From Tubulanus polymorphus (taxonomy: Eukaryota > Nemertea > Palaeonemertea > Tubulaniformes > Tubulanidae), in contig NC_134033.1 of the NCBI RefSeq assembly GCF_964204645.1, forward strand, positions 5,614,231-5,678,230: a stretch of 64,000 nucleotides of DNA, given 5' to 3'. This document shows, piece by piece, positions 1-12,400 of this stretch. Below the pieces are notes generated by a model, which had not been told where the DNA came from, made no database searches, and saw only the letters and a program-made list of their open reading frames with translations. The position numbers and the translations under genes were made by a program. Position 1 is the stretch's first letter; every line of letters begins with the position of its first letter.

Positions 1-295
1 TCCTAAAACATACGGCTCGTCTTAAGATGTTACATTAGCCGATGTTTTTAGACTGGTCGTAAGTCTAAGCCATGCCTATGGAAATGGCCATGAACCTTGC
101 ACCACCAGTTTTTACCACGTCGAGAAGATAATTTAAAGTCATGACTTATTTCCATAAGAATGGTCTTTAGTTGGTAGATTGACTATGTATTTAGTTGGTA
201 GATTTACTATGGAACCATTATGGTCACAAACTGTGGGATAGGCGGGATAGGCCAAGGTCATGTTTATTTGAAGCATTTTGAATTGTTTTTATAAG

Positions 296-431
296 CGTTA
301 CCTCGGCGAAAGTAGCATTGAGTTGTGTAGGCGGTAACAACTGGCCTTCGATGTATCTGCTAGACGAAGGACAAACGGTAACCATCGGAGATTTAATGTC
401 GCTCAGATCAGCGGAACCAATCGCTGGGCAG
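296..431 (+). CDS. Exon 1 in window of the vWD/EGF/cadherin gene
   Basis: A short exon with acceptor TTTTTATAAG and donor CAG/gtagga. It reads 45 stop-free codons in phase 2-in, phase 0-out, which fits the phase-0 acceptor at 6752. The peptide contains LSCVGGNNWPSMYLLDEG and ends in PIAGQ. The phase fit and protein-like composition support it, but no known domain does. Entry phase 2 means at least one further exon lies upstream of this window. Confidence 0.55.
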
Positions 432-3400
432 GTAGGAAAACATCCGTTTCCTCCGTTTAAGCAAGTTAGGTAGATATCTGTGAAAATTCACCCTTATTCT
501 GCCTTTTGTGATAATTGCCATGGAAACAAGGATCCAGTTCCACAGTTGTGAGTTAGTGTTAACTCTGAGTTAAAGTTAGTTCATTTTCAAAGAGTTAACT
601 CAAGAGTTAAATCTTAACTCAGAACTGTGGAACTGGAACAAGGTATGTAGTTCAAATTTCAGATGCCTCCACATCTAGAAATTATACCTATCTTCATGGC
701 AAGTTTCATGCTTTTATCACAAGAGGCACAATGTTTTCACTTATCTTCCCTACTATATCGGCCTACCGTATCATAATGATATAAACTTCTAGAAATAGCT
801 GACACTAGATCTTTGAAAATGTTTTTGATTAAAGTTAGCGTAGTGAAGCTAGGCATATAGTAATCAAAGAAAAAAAATGACTGCCATCACGACATCTAAG
901 TTGGTAAATACTTGTCATATTAAGTGAACGTTTGTGATTTCTTGGATAATTTATGGAGGAAGCCATGTTATACTGCATTAATTGGTGATATCATAGGGGG
1001 ATTCGTAGAGTATACTTCCGCTGTTTGTATACAAGAACGCACGAGGGAAATCTCTCCAACAAAGTTGACGCTCGTTTAACGGAAAAATCGTCCTGCTTAC
1101 TCGTTGGAAATGATAGTATTGATGCTCAGTGAAACGAACATGTAAGAATATACTGCTTCTATCTCATCCGTTAATGCTGTAATTAGAACTTTAAACTCTC
1201 AAAGCCTCCAAATTTGAACTTGGTTATTTCCACACGGCCATATATAAACGTTCAGTACAGAGATTCAACACAATCACTCGTTCCGCTTGACTGCGTTTAC
1301 AGCTTGTAACACTGACTATAAACCGCTAAAATGGGGCCTAAACCACGAGGAGTCAATTCGACAGTAAATACTGCACCCAAAAAAAGTCACAAAATTTGAA
1401 ATGTAAATCGGTGGCAACTCCTAAAGATAGTGCTAGTAAGCAGACGGAAACAGAGCAGCCTTCTACTGAGGAAAACCGCAAAAAAAGAGATCGCTCAGAA
1501 GGCTCCCTAAATACCTCTGGCGACGCTCCCAATCCATCAAAAAATGCGCAACAGAGGATCATATGGGCAGTGAGAGCGAATATCAAACAGACGCCGAGGA
1601 TGATGAAATCTCCAACAAAATGCTACTAAATGAGATACGCAAGATGAAAATTACTCTCGAAAGGAAGATCGATTGTAAGTTTAATCAGCTCAAACAAGAG
1701 ATGGAGTTATACAAAACTGAAATCGAAAAAAAACATTGATTTCCAAATACAAAATGCGAAAGACGAACTGAGAACCGAACTAAGAAACGAATTCAGTAGC
1801 AAAATATGCGATTTAGAAAAAACAACTACACGTCAGCCGAGTGGTCAAAGATTGCGATTGCTCGAAGACCGTCTAATCGACCAAGAAGCGAGAGCACGCC
1901 GTAGCAACCTTGTTTTTGTAGGAGTGCCAGAATCAGATATGAATTGCGAATTACAAATTCGCGAATCGCTTATAAATTCATTTCAGATGGATAGAACACA
2001 GGTTACAAATATGGTATTCCAGCGAGCACATAGGAACCCTACTTACGTGGGCCCAAACACCAAGTTGCCGCGATCTATAACCGTTAAGTTTAGAGATTAT
2101 TGCGATCGCACTTCAGTCTATCAAGCGCGGAAAAATGCAATTACAGATACGAAAATCCGAATTTATGAGGATTTTCCACTGGAAATACGAGCGAAACGCA
2201 AAATTCTCCTCGATAAGCTACGTGAAATCAAAGCGAAAGAACCCCACGTGAAAGCATTTGTTACGTATGATAGGTTAGTGTATAAATCAGATTCATTCAA
2301 AGTTATCGATAGCGAAATAGTGAAAGTTACGCGTTGGTCACCAGTGGGTAACGGAAAACCAAACATGAGATCACCACCGACAGGAGCGAATACGCACAGC
2401 CGAAGCCTGGCCGATCAGGCAGTCCGAAACCCCACTATCGCCGCAGAACACCAACCGAAAAACCAACAAAAACCGGTGGACAATCCGACACCAACGGCAG
2501 AAAACCCGATGGACAGCACAAAAACAAAGACACCCTCTGTTAACGAAATGTTAGAGCCTGATGATACGATGCTCACCCTAGATCAACCGTTAAATCCCAA
2601 ATCCCCCAATGCGAATAACAATCTCATCGATCTAAGCGATATAATTTCGAATGCGCGAGCCGCGTTAGAAAGCGAATAGGAAACTGTCGAGCGTAACATA
2701 CAATCGTCTGGCCTTCCTAACTTTGATAAGTTGCGGTTATATAGTTTAAACGTCGGTGGATTAAAAACAAAGATAGACTCCTTGGATTTCAACAACTTTT
2801 GTACACTCGCAGATATTATTGTATTAACAGAAACTAAAATTGATGAAACAGACGAATTATGGGTCAAAGAATATTTTGATACGCTTGGTTTCTATGTGGT
2901 AATGAACAATAGATTTAAATTAGCTCTGAGAAAATCGGGGGGTATATTAATTGCCATAAGGAAAGATCTTAATAGCTATGTTAAAGTTCTACCAAAAACA
3001 TCAAGCCATGTACTTTGGGTTGAACTGAATAAGTCGTACTTAGGTTGGGATAAAAACCTGACCTTGGGAGGTGTATACATACCACCGGTGTCGAGTAGTT
3101 ACGGAAGAAATGTTTGACCAACTAGATACAGATATGATTAATTTAACGTCAGATAATAATACATTTATTTGTTTATGCGGCGACTTTAATGCATATACTA
3201 AAGAGTTACCGGATTACGTTGTGCATGATGAAAATTTGATTAATATTCTAGCTATAAATGAGATATTCCATGAATCTGCTAATAGTCTAGCTGTAATGAT
3301 AAATGGTGGTTTTTTAAGCAGAAAAAATAAGGACAAATACGTGAATAACTGGGGTTATCGATTATTAGAGCTGTGTAAAAATCATAATATATTTGTAGCA

Positions 3401-6400
3401 AATGGAAGATTAGGAAAAGATCAGGGCGTTGGAGAATTTACTTGTGTAAAGGGCGTAAATCATCATGTTGTGGATTATATTTTAATGTCAGCTGAACTTT
3501 TCACGAAATGCTCTGATTTTAATGTTATGGACTTTGACCGTATACTGTCCGATGTTCATTGTGCTATTTATTGTACTCTAGCCTCAGATTGTAATATTTA
3601 AAGGAATGAGTTTCTACCATCCAGAGAGAAGGGCAAAATCCGGTGGTCAAAAGATAAAGAGGGTCTCTTTAGGAATGCTATTGACCAACAGAAATTAAGT
3701 CAGTTAAATCTTGATCTAAACGATAACAAAATAAATTGTGAAACTGCGAATAATATTTTAACGGAGACATTGATTGGAGCTTCCGAACGTACAATGGGTA
3801 GAAAAAAGATTGTTTCAAAAAATAATCGTAAAAAGCCGTTTTTATCTGACCCTGAAGTTTTAAAACACCGAAAATGTTATAGGCGAGCAAGAAAGAGCTG
3901 TAAAAGACACCCAACACCACAACGAAGAACACACATGAATTTGGCTTATAGGAAATACAATTTGGCTATTAAAAAAGCGAAACAAAAATACCTTTTGGAT
4001 CAAAATAACCTTTTGAAAAAACTGTCGAAAACCGATCCAAGAGCTTATTGGAAGTTTTTTTCTAAAGCCAAACAATATGTTTGTAAAGCCTCCCTATCTG
4101 ACCTTTTTCATCATTTTCAAAACTAAATCAAATACCAACAGACGACGACGATGATAGTAATTATTTTGATGTAAATAACTTTATCGATGTTGACAATGAC
4201 GACGCCCTCAATCGAGTCATTACGGAATCGGAAATTTCTAAATGTATAAAGAAACTTAAGAATAACAAGGCACCTGGATGTGACGAGATACTGAACGAAT
4301 TCCTTAAAACCTCTGAAGATATAATAATGCCCACTTTAGTCAATCTCTTTAATAAGGTCCTGGAAACTGGGATTATCCCTGAGAACTGGACAATTGGTAA
4401 AGTTACACCTATTTTTAAGAACAAAGGCGAGCCACGTGATCCGGACAATTATCGGGGAATCACATTACTGAGTTGTATTAGTAAGTTATTCACAAGTATA
4501 TTAAACGATCGTCTCCATGAATTTCTTGAATCAAATGAACTCCTGAATAGAAATCAAGCCGGATTTCGAAAAAATCATAGCATTTTGGATCACATTTTCA
4601 CCCTTCACTCAGTAATTGACACCCTTTTTAGTAAGAAGCGAAAGCTCTATTGTATTTTTATTGACAACCAAAAGGCATTTGATACAATATGGCGAAAGGC
4701 ACTGTGGCACAAACTTATCTCAACAGGTATCACCGGAAATATCCTAAACGTAATTCATAATATGTATAAACATATCAAATCCATGGTTCACGTGCAGGGT
4801 CAATCCTCAGGTTGTTTTCTTAGTAACATAGGATTGAGACAAGGGGAAAATTTATCGCCAGTGCTTTTTTCTATATTTGTCAATGACCTTGAGGCTTCAT
4901 TAATTGAAAGTGGTTGTCAAGGGATTTCATCTCCCTTCGAAAACGAAGATCTATGGGTTCAGCTACTAGTTCTGCTGTACGCAGATGATACGATCTTATT
5001 GGCCGATAGTGCAAGTGCACTTCAGAAAAACCTCGATATGTTGGTCGCTTATTGTAAAAGGTGGAAATTAGTAATCAATATTAGTAAAACTAAAGCCATT
5101 GTATTCAAAAAAAGGAAGTCTATTAGACAACCCGTATTTAATATCGATGGAGTATTAATCAAAACTGTATCTGAATTTAAATATTTAGGTGTGCTTTTTA
5201 ATTATACAGGAAACTTTGCAAAATGTAAAAAGCTGATTTGTGAACACGCAAAGAAGGCGCTTATATTTGTTCTTAAGAAAGTTCAACATTTTTCTCTTGA
5301 CTTTGATACTGCTTTCCAAGTCTTTGACGCAATGGTTGGATCGATTTTAACATTTGGTTGTGAGGTGTGGGGCTTTGGAAATTTTGATGTTATTGAAAAA
5401 ATTCATTTAACATTTTGTTAATATCTGCTAAGCCTCAAGAGGTCAACACCAAATTTGATGATATACGGTGAGACAGGAAGGTTTCCATTTGAAATTCGTA
5501 TCGAAGTTCGTATGGTAAAATTTTGGGGACACTTGATCCTGCATGAAGAGACATACTCTGGTAAAATGTACCGCATTCTTTATAATAGTCATTTAAATGG
5601 TTCGCAAAGTAAATGGATATCCTGTATCAAATCAATCTTACAGAATTGTGGTCTTGGTAATATATGGTTGGAACAAACTTTTCCGAATATTCCCTACCTT
5701 GGGGAACTCGTAAAACTTAGATTAGAAGATCAATTTAAACAGACATGGCATGGATCGATGGTACTATCCTCTAAATTAGATACGTATAGAATATTTAAAA
5801 CTGATTGGGGACAAGAAAAATATCTTTCATCACTACCACGAAGTTTAAGAATCTCACTATGTAGATTTAGATGTTCCAACCATAAATTACCAATAGAGAC
5901 TGGTAGATATGAAAACAAACCACGGAACGAACGAGTTTGTAATAAATGTAACGAGAATACTATTGGGGACGAATATCATTTCATACTGAAGTGCGAATTT
6001 TTCAACGCTTTTAGAATTTTGTATATACCTAACAGATATAGAATTGGCGCAAATCATTATAAATTCAAGCAATTGCTCAGTAATGAAAACCTGTATTACA
6101 GTCTATCTAAATACATTACGACTGCTACACGGTTGTTATAGCTAGGGCTATTAATATGTATAAATTTGCCAGCTTTTATATTTATACTATTCATACTATT
6201 TTGTTATGCTCGGAAAAATTGTATATCTTTTTTGGAGCAATAAACTAAACTAAACTAAAACTAAACTAGAGACGCATAGGGCCTAAAATGATGACGTCAT
6301 ACGGGGGATTTTTGGGCGCCATACCAAAATCATCCAGAGGGGACGAGGCAAACCTGCTAAAAGTGATTGTGATGTCATAGGGAGATTTGAGGAGGCAGTC

Positions 6401-9400
6401 ATCTTTCGTCAATGGTCAAACGAATTTGATGATGTCATAGGGAGATTTATGGAAGTTGTCATGAAAGGGCAGATGAGATTGATGATATCATAGGGGGGTT
6501 ATGAAAGCTTTCTAAAAGCGTTTCTAAAAGGTTAGATGAGTTTTGATGATGGGGATTTTTGAAAGTTTCTAAAAGGGAAGATTAGTTTGATGATGTCATA
6601 GGGGGATTTTTGTAAGCAGTTATGATTTCTAGAAGTAATAATGATAAGTTGGTAATGCCATAGGGATTAATGTATGAAATCAGCTTTTTAGGTAGAATGA
6701 CTTAATGATGTCATAGGGTGATTAACGGGGACAGTCGTGTTGTTATTTCAGATCGTCACTGTTCACAGTGATTCTCAGTATGTTTATCTCGAGTTGTTGC
6801 CGGTTGATAGAATCGATTCGATGTCGCTGAAAACGACGGTTCCGCTGTCGGAATTAGACCCGAGTAAACGAACACCTCGCGTCAGACGGGCCGCGTCGAG
6901 TCCGATACAACGCGTGAGAAACTTCTTCAAAGACAACTTCGATTTTCAGGTGAGGCTCCCGGGCAGTGCGGGGATAGATATAGAAGCTCACACCCACAAC
7001 AAAGATGCTTCATCGAATTTTTTTCTAAGATTGTTTCCGTATCGTAATGCTCATCTCCGGGAATGCCATTGTCGTTACAAGATTAAATTATATAAACAAT
7101 TGCACCCCAGTACATTGTACGTAAGTTGGCGTACTCGTTAAGTGTGTCTTCACTGCGGTGCGGTGTATCTTTACTAATGTTTCAGAGCGTTAGGCAGGTG
7201 CTGTCATCTTTCATTAGGCCTAGAGAAAATATAATTAAATCAATGCGCTGCAATGCAGAGTGCTACTGCAAAGTCCACTGATTTATACACCGCACTGCGG
7301 TGTAGACACACTGAAAAGTTTAAGCAGGTTTTAGTGTAGAATTCTATTTTTTTCTAATTTCGCGTAGTTTTCGTCTAAAGTGAAGGCGACGTCGAGTTTG
7401 AACTTGGATTTTACCCCGACCGTGAAATTGAAACTGAAAATATCGTGGGAGTCGCCGTATCTGGAGGAGGCCGGAGCCGAATTCACCGGAACTCTCGAGG
7501 CTTACGTCGAATCTAGAGTCGATTTCGAAGCCAGGTTCGGTTTTAACTAACAAGCCTTTCCATTTTCACTATATTTCATTCTAAAATGTTATCATCAAAT
7601 AGTTTCATTCTCTAAGAAAATAACACAACATAAATCTATATGTCGCTATTTCTATTTATTCGTTATAGTTTTAAAGGTAATGGACCGACTGAGAAGATGT
7701 TCAACAATCCTGTATCAAACCTGCAGGTCGGCTTGTTCTCGATACCGATTTGGGCGACTCCACCTATCTTTCTACCCGGATCATTCCTCTTCGATCTAAA
7801 ATTCAACGTTCACGTGGACGTGAAGGTAAGCATCATTATAAATTTCTATTATTCAAAACTTGTTGAATTTATCTTGAATCTGTTGTGTGGGTTTAATTAG
7901 ACTCTGGATTACCCTGTTCCACCAGTTGTGCGACCTGAATTTGACTGTTGATCCAGTTCCGCTGTTGTGTCGGATCATTAATTGCATTCTGGATTGAGTT
8001 CCTGTTCATGACGTCAATTTCTATCAACATGACAAATATTTCTTATTTTGGACATGAATTTAGTGTGTTTGGTCTCATTGAATATGAGATGTCCCATTCG
8101 CCCTTTCGTAAAATCAACCACTTAGCATTGATGGTTCAATTGCCCTCGATTTGCCCATTCATCATAACAGGAATCAAATTAATGCTCCGATTCGTCCTTC
8201 ATTTGTCCTTTCTGTGTATGGAAATATGTATCTTAAAACGGTATCTATCGTTTACTAGAAAGAAAAAATATCAAAACACAGGAAATCCATGAAAAGTAAA
8301 TTTATTTTCGAAACAAACAATTCAGCTCTCAATATCTAGTGGGAAAGATTTTGGTAAAACGCTTTTGTATCCGAATTACTGATTACCGGCATTTCTCCCT
8401 GACATAAACGCATCAGATCATTGAACTTGTCGGCGCTCAACTTCGGTTTTTTCATCGTACGCCGGCATAGGATATGGGATCATCTCTACGAAGTTTCGTC
8501 TTGACTTTAGATCTAAGGGTGCGAATACGTCATCATGATGCGACATCTTGAATCCGATTATGCTGGGTGAATCTTTGTTAACTTGCAACTCGCGAACTTT
8601 TTTCCAATCAATTTCCAACGAACCATCGTTGGCCTCTCGAATGCGAAGAATGGACAGATTTTTCGCCAAATCTTTCCAGTTCAGGATATCGCCAGTATCC
8701 ACTTGAGTGACGCTAGTTGTTGATCTCAAGCGTGCCATTTTGATTATTGCCGATAATTCGCTAGGTGTCATAATCTCCGGAATTCGTTTTATTGCGCGTT
8801 CGACACAACTGTGTACAGCATCGCCCTCGTTTTGACCGTGGTGTGGTTCAAAGTAACGTATTGTTATACTTTGTACATTAACGCTATTCTGGACAAAGTA
8901 CAAAAGCATACACGGTAAAATACTATTCTTATTCTGCCCGGAACATCCATCAGCAAAAAGGAATACATGGCGTACAGAGTTAGCGTCAATTCTTTTCAAG
9001 TACTGATAAACGCACGAGGCGATTTCGTTTGAACCTCGACCAGCAATGCCTTCATGCCATAAAAAACATTCACAATGTTTCGAATTGACATCGGATATCG
9101 TAAAGTTATAACAAGATAATCTTCTACTGTAGAATATTTCGGAGCGGTTTGTTTTTGGTAGGAATATTACTTGTTGCAGATCAAATGAACATACGTTTAT
9201 CTTGTCATTTAATGATGCATGACATTTCAAAGACGATTTGATATTCCGAACTTTCTCCTTTTCACTGATGTGGGTTTCAAATTGATCCTTCAGTTTGGCC
9301 TTCTCTGTTTCATTTCCGTTACGATATGATTCGCATAAACCACATGCATCTTTCTTGGGATTATGAAATTTCAATTTCATAGATTTGAAGACCTTGCATT

Positions 9401-12400
9401 AGTATGAGAAAGACACTTTGTTTTCTGGTTGACACTCGTGGTTTTTGTTTTTAAATTTCACTCATTCGCCCCACTTGTAGTAGCATTGCAAAATCGTTAC
9501 TATAGCACACAGGGGCTCGTTACGATAGCTGGGGGTCCAAAATCAAAGATTTGACCCAGTATCCTAGGTACCACCTATAAAAAAAGAAAAGGGAGCTAAC
9601 ATTTTGACATGATACTAGAATTGACCTTCTCATTTCAATCGCTCATAACTTCGTAACCCATCGACCGATTCGCTCGAAATTGGTTTCGTTTCATTCCTAA
9701 GAGGTTACTTTTTCGTTTGAGACCTTCCGCGACAAAATCGGATAAGAGACACCCGAGAAATCACGACTCAAATCCGAAAAAACGAGTCAAAATAGCCAAA
9801 GCCGGAATTACTAGGACGTCTCGGAGTAGTCGATTCCCGACGAAAAACGATGAGTTGACGCGGTTCCCGGACGTTAATCTTCACATATCATACATCGCTG
9901 GAAAGCTTATGAACTGACCTTATTGAAAAATGCGTTTATTTGATAATCCGTTCCGAAACCGGCGACAAGCGAGGTGATAATACGCACCGAACCGATAAAT
10001 ACGCACTTTAAGCGTCACTGAACCGCCATTGAGGGTGTGACGTCACGGGCTCTGAGGACTGATAAATTCGCGATACGTGATTGGTCGACTGAATATGTCA
10101 ATTATCTAGCGTTGCATGCTGGGATTTCTCGTGACGTCACGCAGTTAATGGCGGCCGGAATACACTTGGAAATCGTATTTATCGCATCAATCTGGATTAT
10201 CAGCTCGCCAGTCGCGGGTATCGGAACGGATTATCAAATAAACGCGTCTGTCAATAAGGTCAGTTCATAAGCGAAAAAGTAACCTCTTAGGAATGAAACG
10301 AAACCAATTTCGAGCGAATCGGTCGATGGGTTACGAAGTTATGAGCGATTGAAATGAGAAGGTCAATTCTAGTATGTCAAAATGTTAGCTCCCTTTTCTT
10401 TTTTTATACTAGGTGGTACCTAGGATACTGGGTCAAATCTTAGATTTTGGACCCCCAGCTATCGTAACGAGCCCCTGTGCTATAGCAATGCATATTTAAC
10501 AAAAGGGCGAATGGAACCATTCGCCCTTTTGTGAGAAAGGTAATTGGGCTTAATATTTCATATGACCTTAGTGGATTTTTAAAAATCGTATTTCCAGTAA
10601 GAATAGACAAAAAATACTTCATAAGGCCATAGAAACCATCCCCATAATGTTCATGGTGGGCTCAGTTAAAAACTGTAAAAAATTCCCATTCGCCCCTTCG
10701 TCAATTATTGAGTGGGTTTTGTAATGATGTACGTAGGAAATATACCCAGACTTTAACGTTTTATTTCCAGGCTAAAGGTTTTGTGTCAGTAAAAGCGGGA
10801 GCTACTGGTACAATGAAGACCGGTGTTTCGTGGAAGCCGTCCGGTGGTGTGTTTCAGGAACCGACGTTCGATATCACTCCGATTCGCGAATACGGCGGTG
10901 AATTAGACGAGAAAGAGACTCGTGCGACCCTCACGGCAACCTTAACCCCATCGTTTAAAATGATCTGGCCGACTAATATTCTCAAACGACTCGGTATATT
11001 GATACCCTCGAAATTAAAGCGTTTATTAGGTTAGTTTGAGCATCTTAGCCACCAGGGGGCGGTTACTTGTCGCTAGCATTCAATATCCCCACAATGGGCT
11101 AGTGACGGAGTTAGCGTTTCACCGCCAGGGGAAATTTAACCGATAGTTTTTGATATTACCGCCAGGGAGCAGTAACTGATAGTATTTGCAGTCCACCACC
11201 AGATTGCATTTTCCTATGGCATCCCGCCATATGGCACTTGCACTAGGTGCAGTGACTCGAAGGTTATCTGATATGTCAATCAACATGAGGAAATCTGGGA
11301 GAGGTTTGTTTCAAGTAATTTAATCAGAAATTCTTTGTTATACACTTTCAGAAATCCACGATGGAAAAGGCCACACGAGAACCGGATTCGTCGAGGTTTC
11401 GATACAAGCCCCGGTGGTCGGCCAAGCGTGGGCAGACGCTTGCAGCGAAAAGTGTGCTGACGACCCGGATGCGAACCTGCAGCTCGGAATGAGCGGAAGT
11501 CTAGAGGAGATTACCGGATCGTTGAAAATAAACGCATTCGGTTTCGAACCGTACGAATTCCTGAGATACGACCCGAAATTCTCCCGGAAGTTATCGTAAG
11601 TAGACGGATTACTTTTATTTGATTCGTTTTGCCCATCCCTTTCAATGCTAGCGAATTGATACCCGAAAGTGTATCTGAAAATGTGCAAAATAGTGCGTCT
11701 TCACCGCCACTTACTGACATTCTACTTTGTTCACTATCTAACAACTAGGTGGTGACATCTCTCATTAGAGATCAAAAATAAAATACTAATTACATCGATA
11801 CACTGGTGTAATCGCCAAGTCGAAAACCTATTTAAACACTGCAGTGAAGACGCACTGAAAGGTTGAAGAAGGGCGAGGGAGGGAGGGAGGGAGGGAGGGA
11901 GGGAGGGAGGGAGGGAGGGAGGGAGGGAGGGAGGGAGGGAGGGACCAAATTATGTCGGACTTACCAAATTATTCCGTGTGGATGCGAATCGGTTCCTCTG
12001 TATTTCACCTTTTTTCATTGATCCGCCCCTGGAAGGTGGCAGTTTATTCTATTAAATCGTACATCGAATTTAAAATGACGATTATTTCAGGAAATGTGTA
12101 AAGATGCCGGTGCCGTGTTGCGTGTGTAAAGACACCGGAAAACCGGGTAAAATTGACCCGGAAACGAAAAAATGCATGTGCGAATGTTTCTGCGACCCAC
12201 CACAAAATACGATACAAAGTTGGAAGGTACGTCCTTTTATCGATCTACGATTTAAAAAAGAACAACCCGGTTGGGATTCTGTCTGCTGCAAGAAGGGTAC
12301 ACCATTATCAAGAGACACAAATTAATGCTGCGGGTATGGATTAAAGTCTAGAAGAAAGTTTACTGAAAATGAACAAGATTTGGATTTGTCACGTACGACA

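Larger units (their letters stand above)
1260..6268 (+). mobile_element. Non-LTR retrotransposon (LINE), near full length but inactivated, copy 1
   Basis: Two-ORF LINE layout: ORF1 with coiled-coil/RNA-binding region, then ORF2 with AP-like endonuclease, reverse transcriptase and a terminal CCHC motif. The 3' end is a short tandem repeat of TAAAC type (6238-6268) rather than poly(A). The 5' boundary is not fixed; the first ORF1 ATG is at 1331. It carries frameshifts and stop codons in both ORFs. It lies in sense orientation in the intron between 431 and 6752. The clade is not certain; a second, diverged copy of the same family is at 60916-64000. Confidence 0.85.

Noticed and set aside
7640-8292. 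Frames at 7640-7900 and 7948-8292 as separate genes
   Set aside because: The first is exon 4 read through into its intron; the second lies wholly in the intron and is not protein-like.
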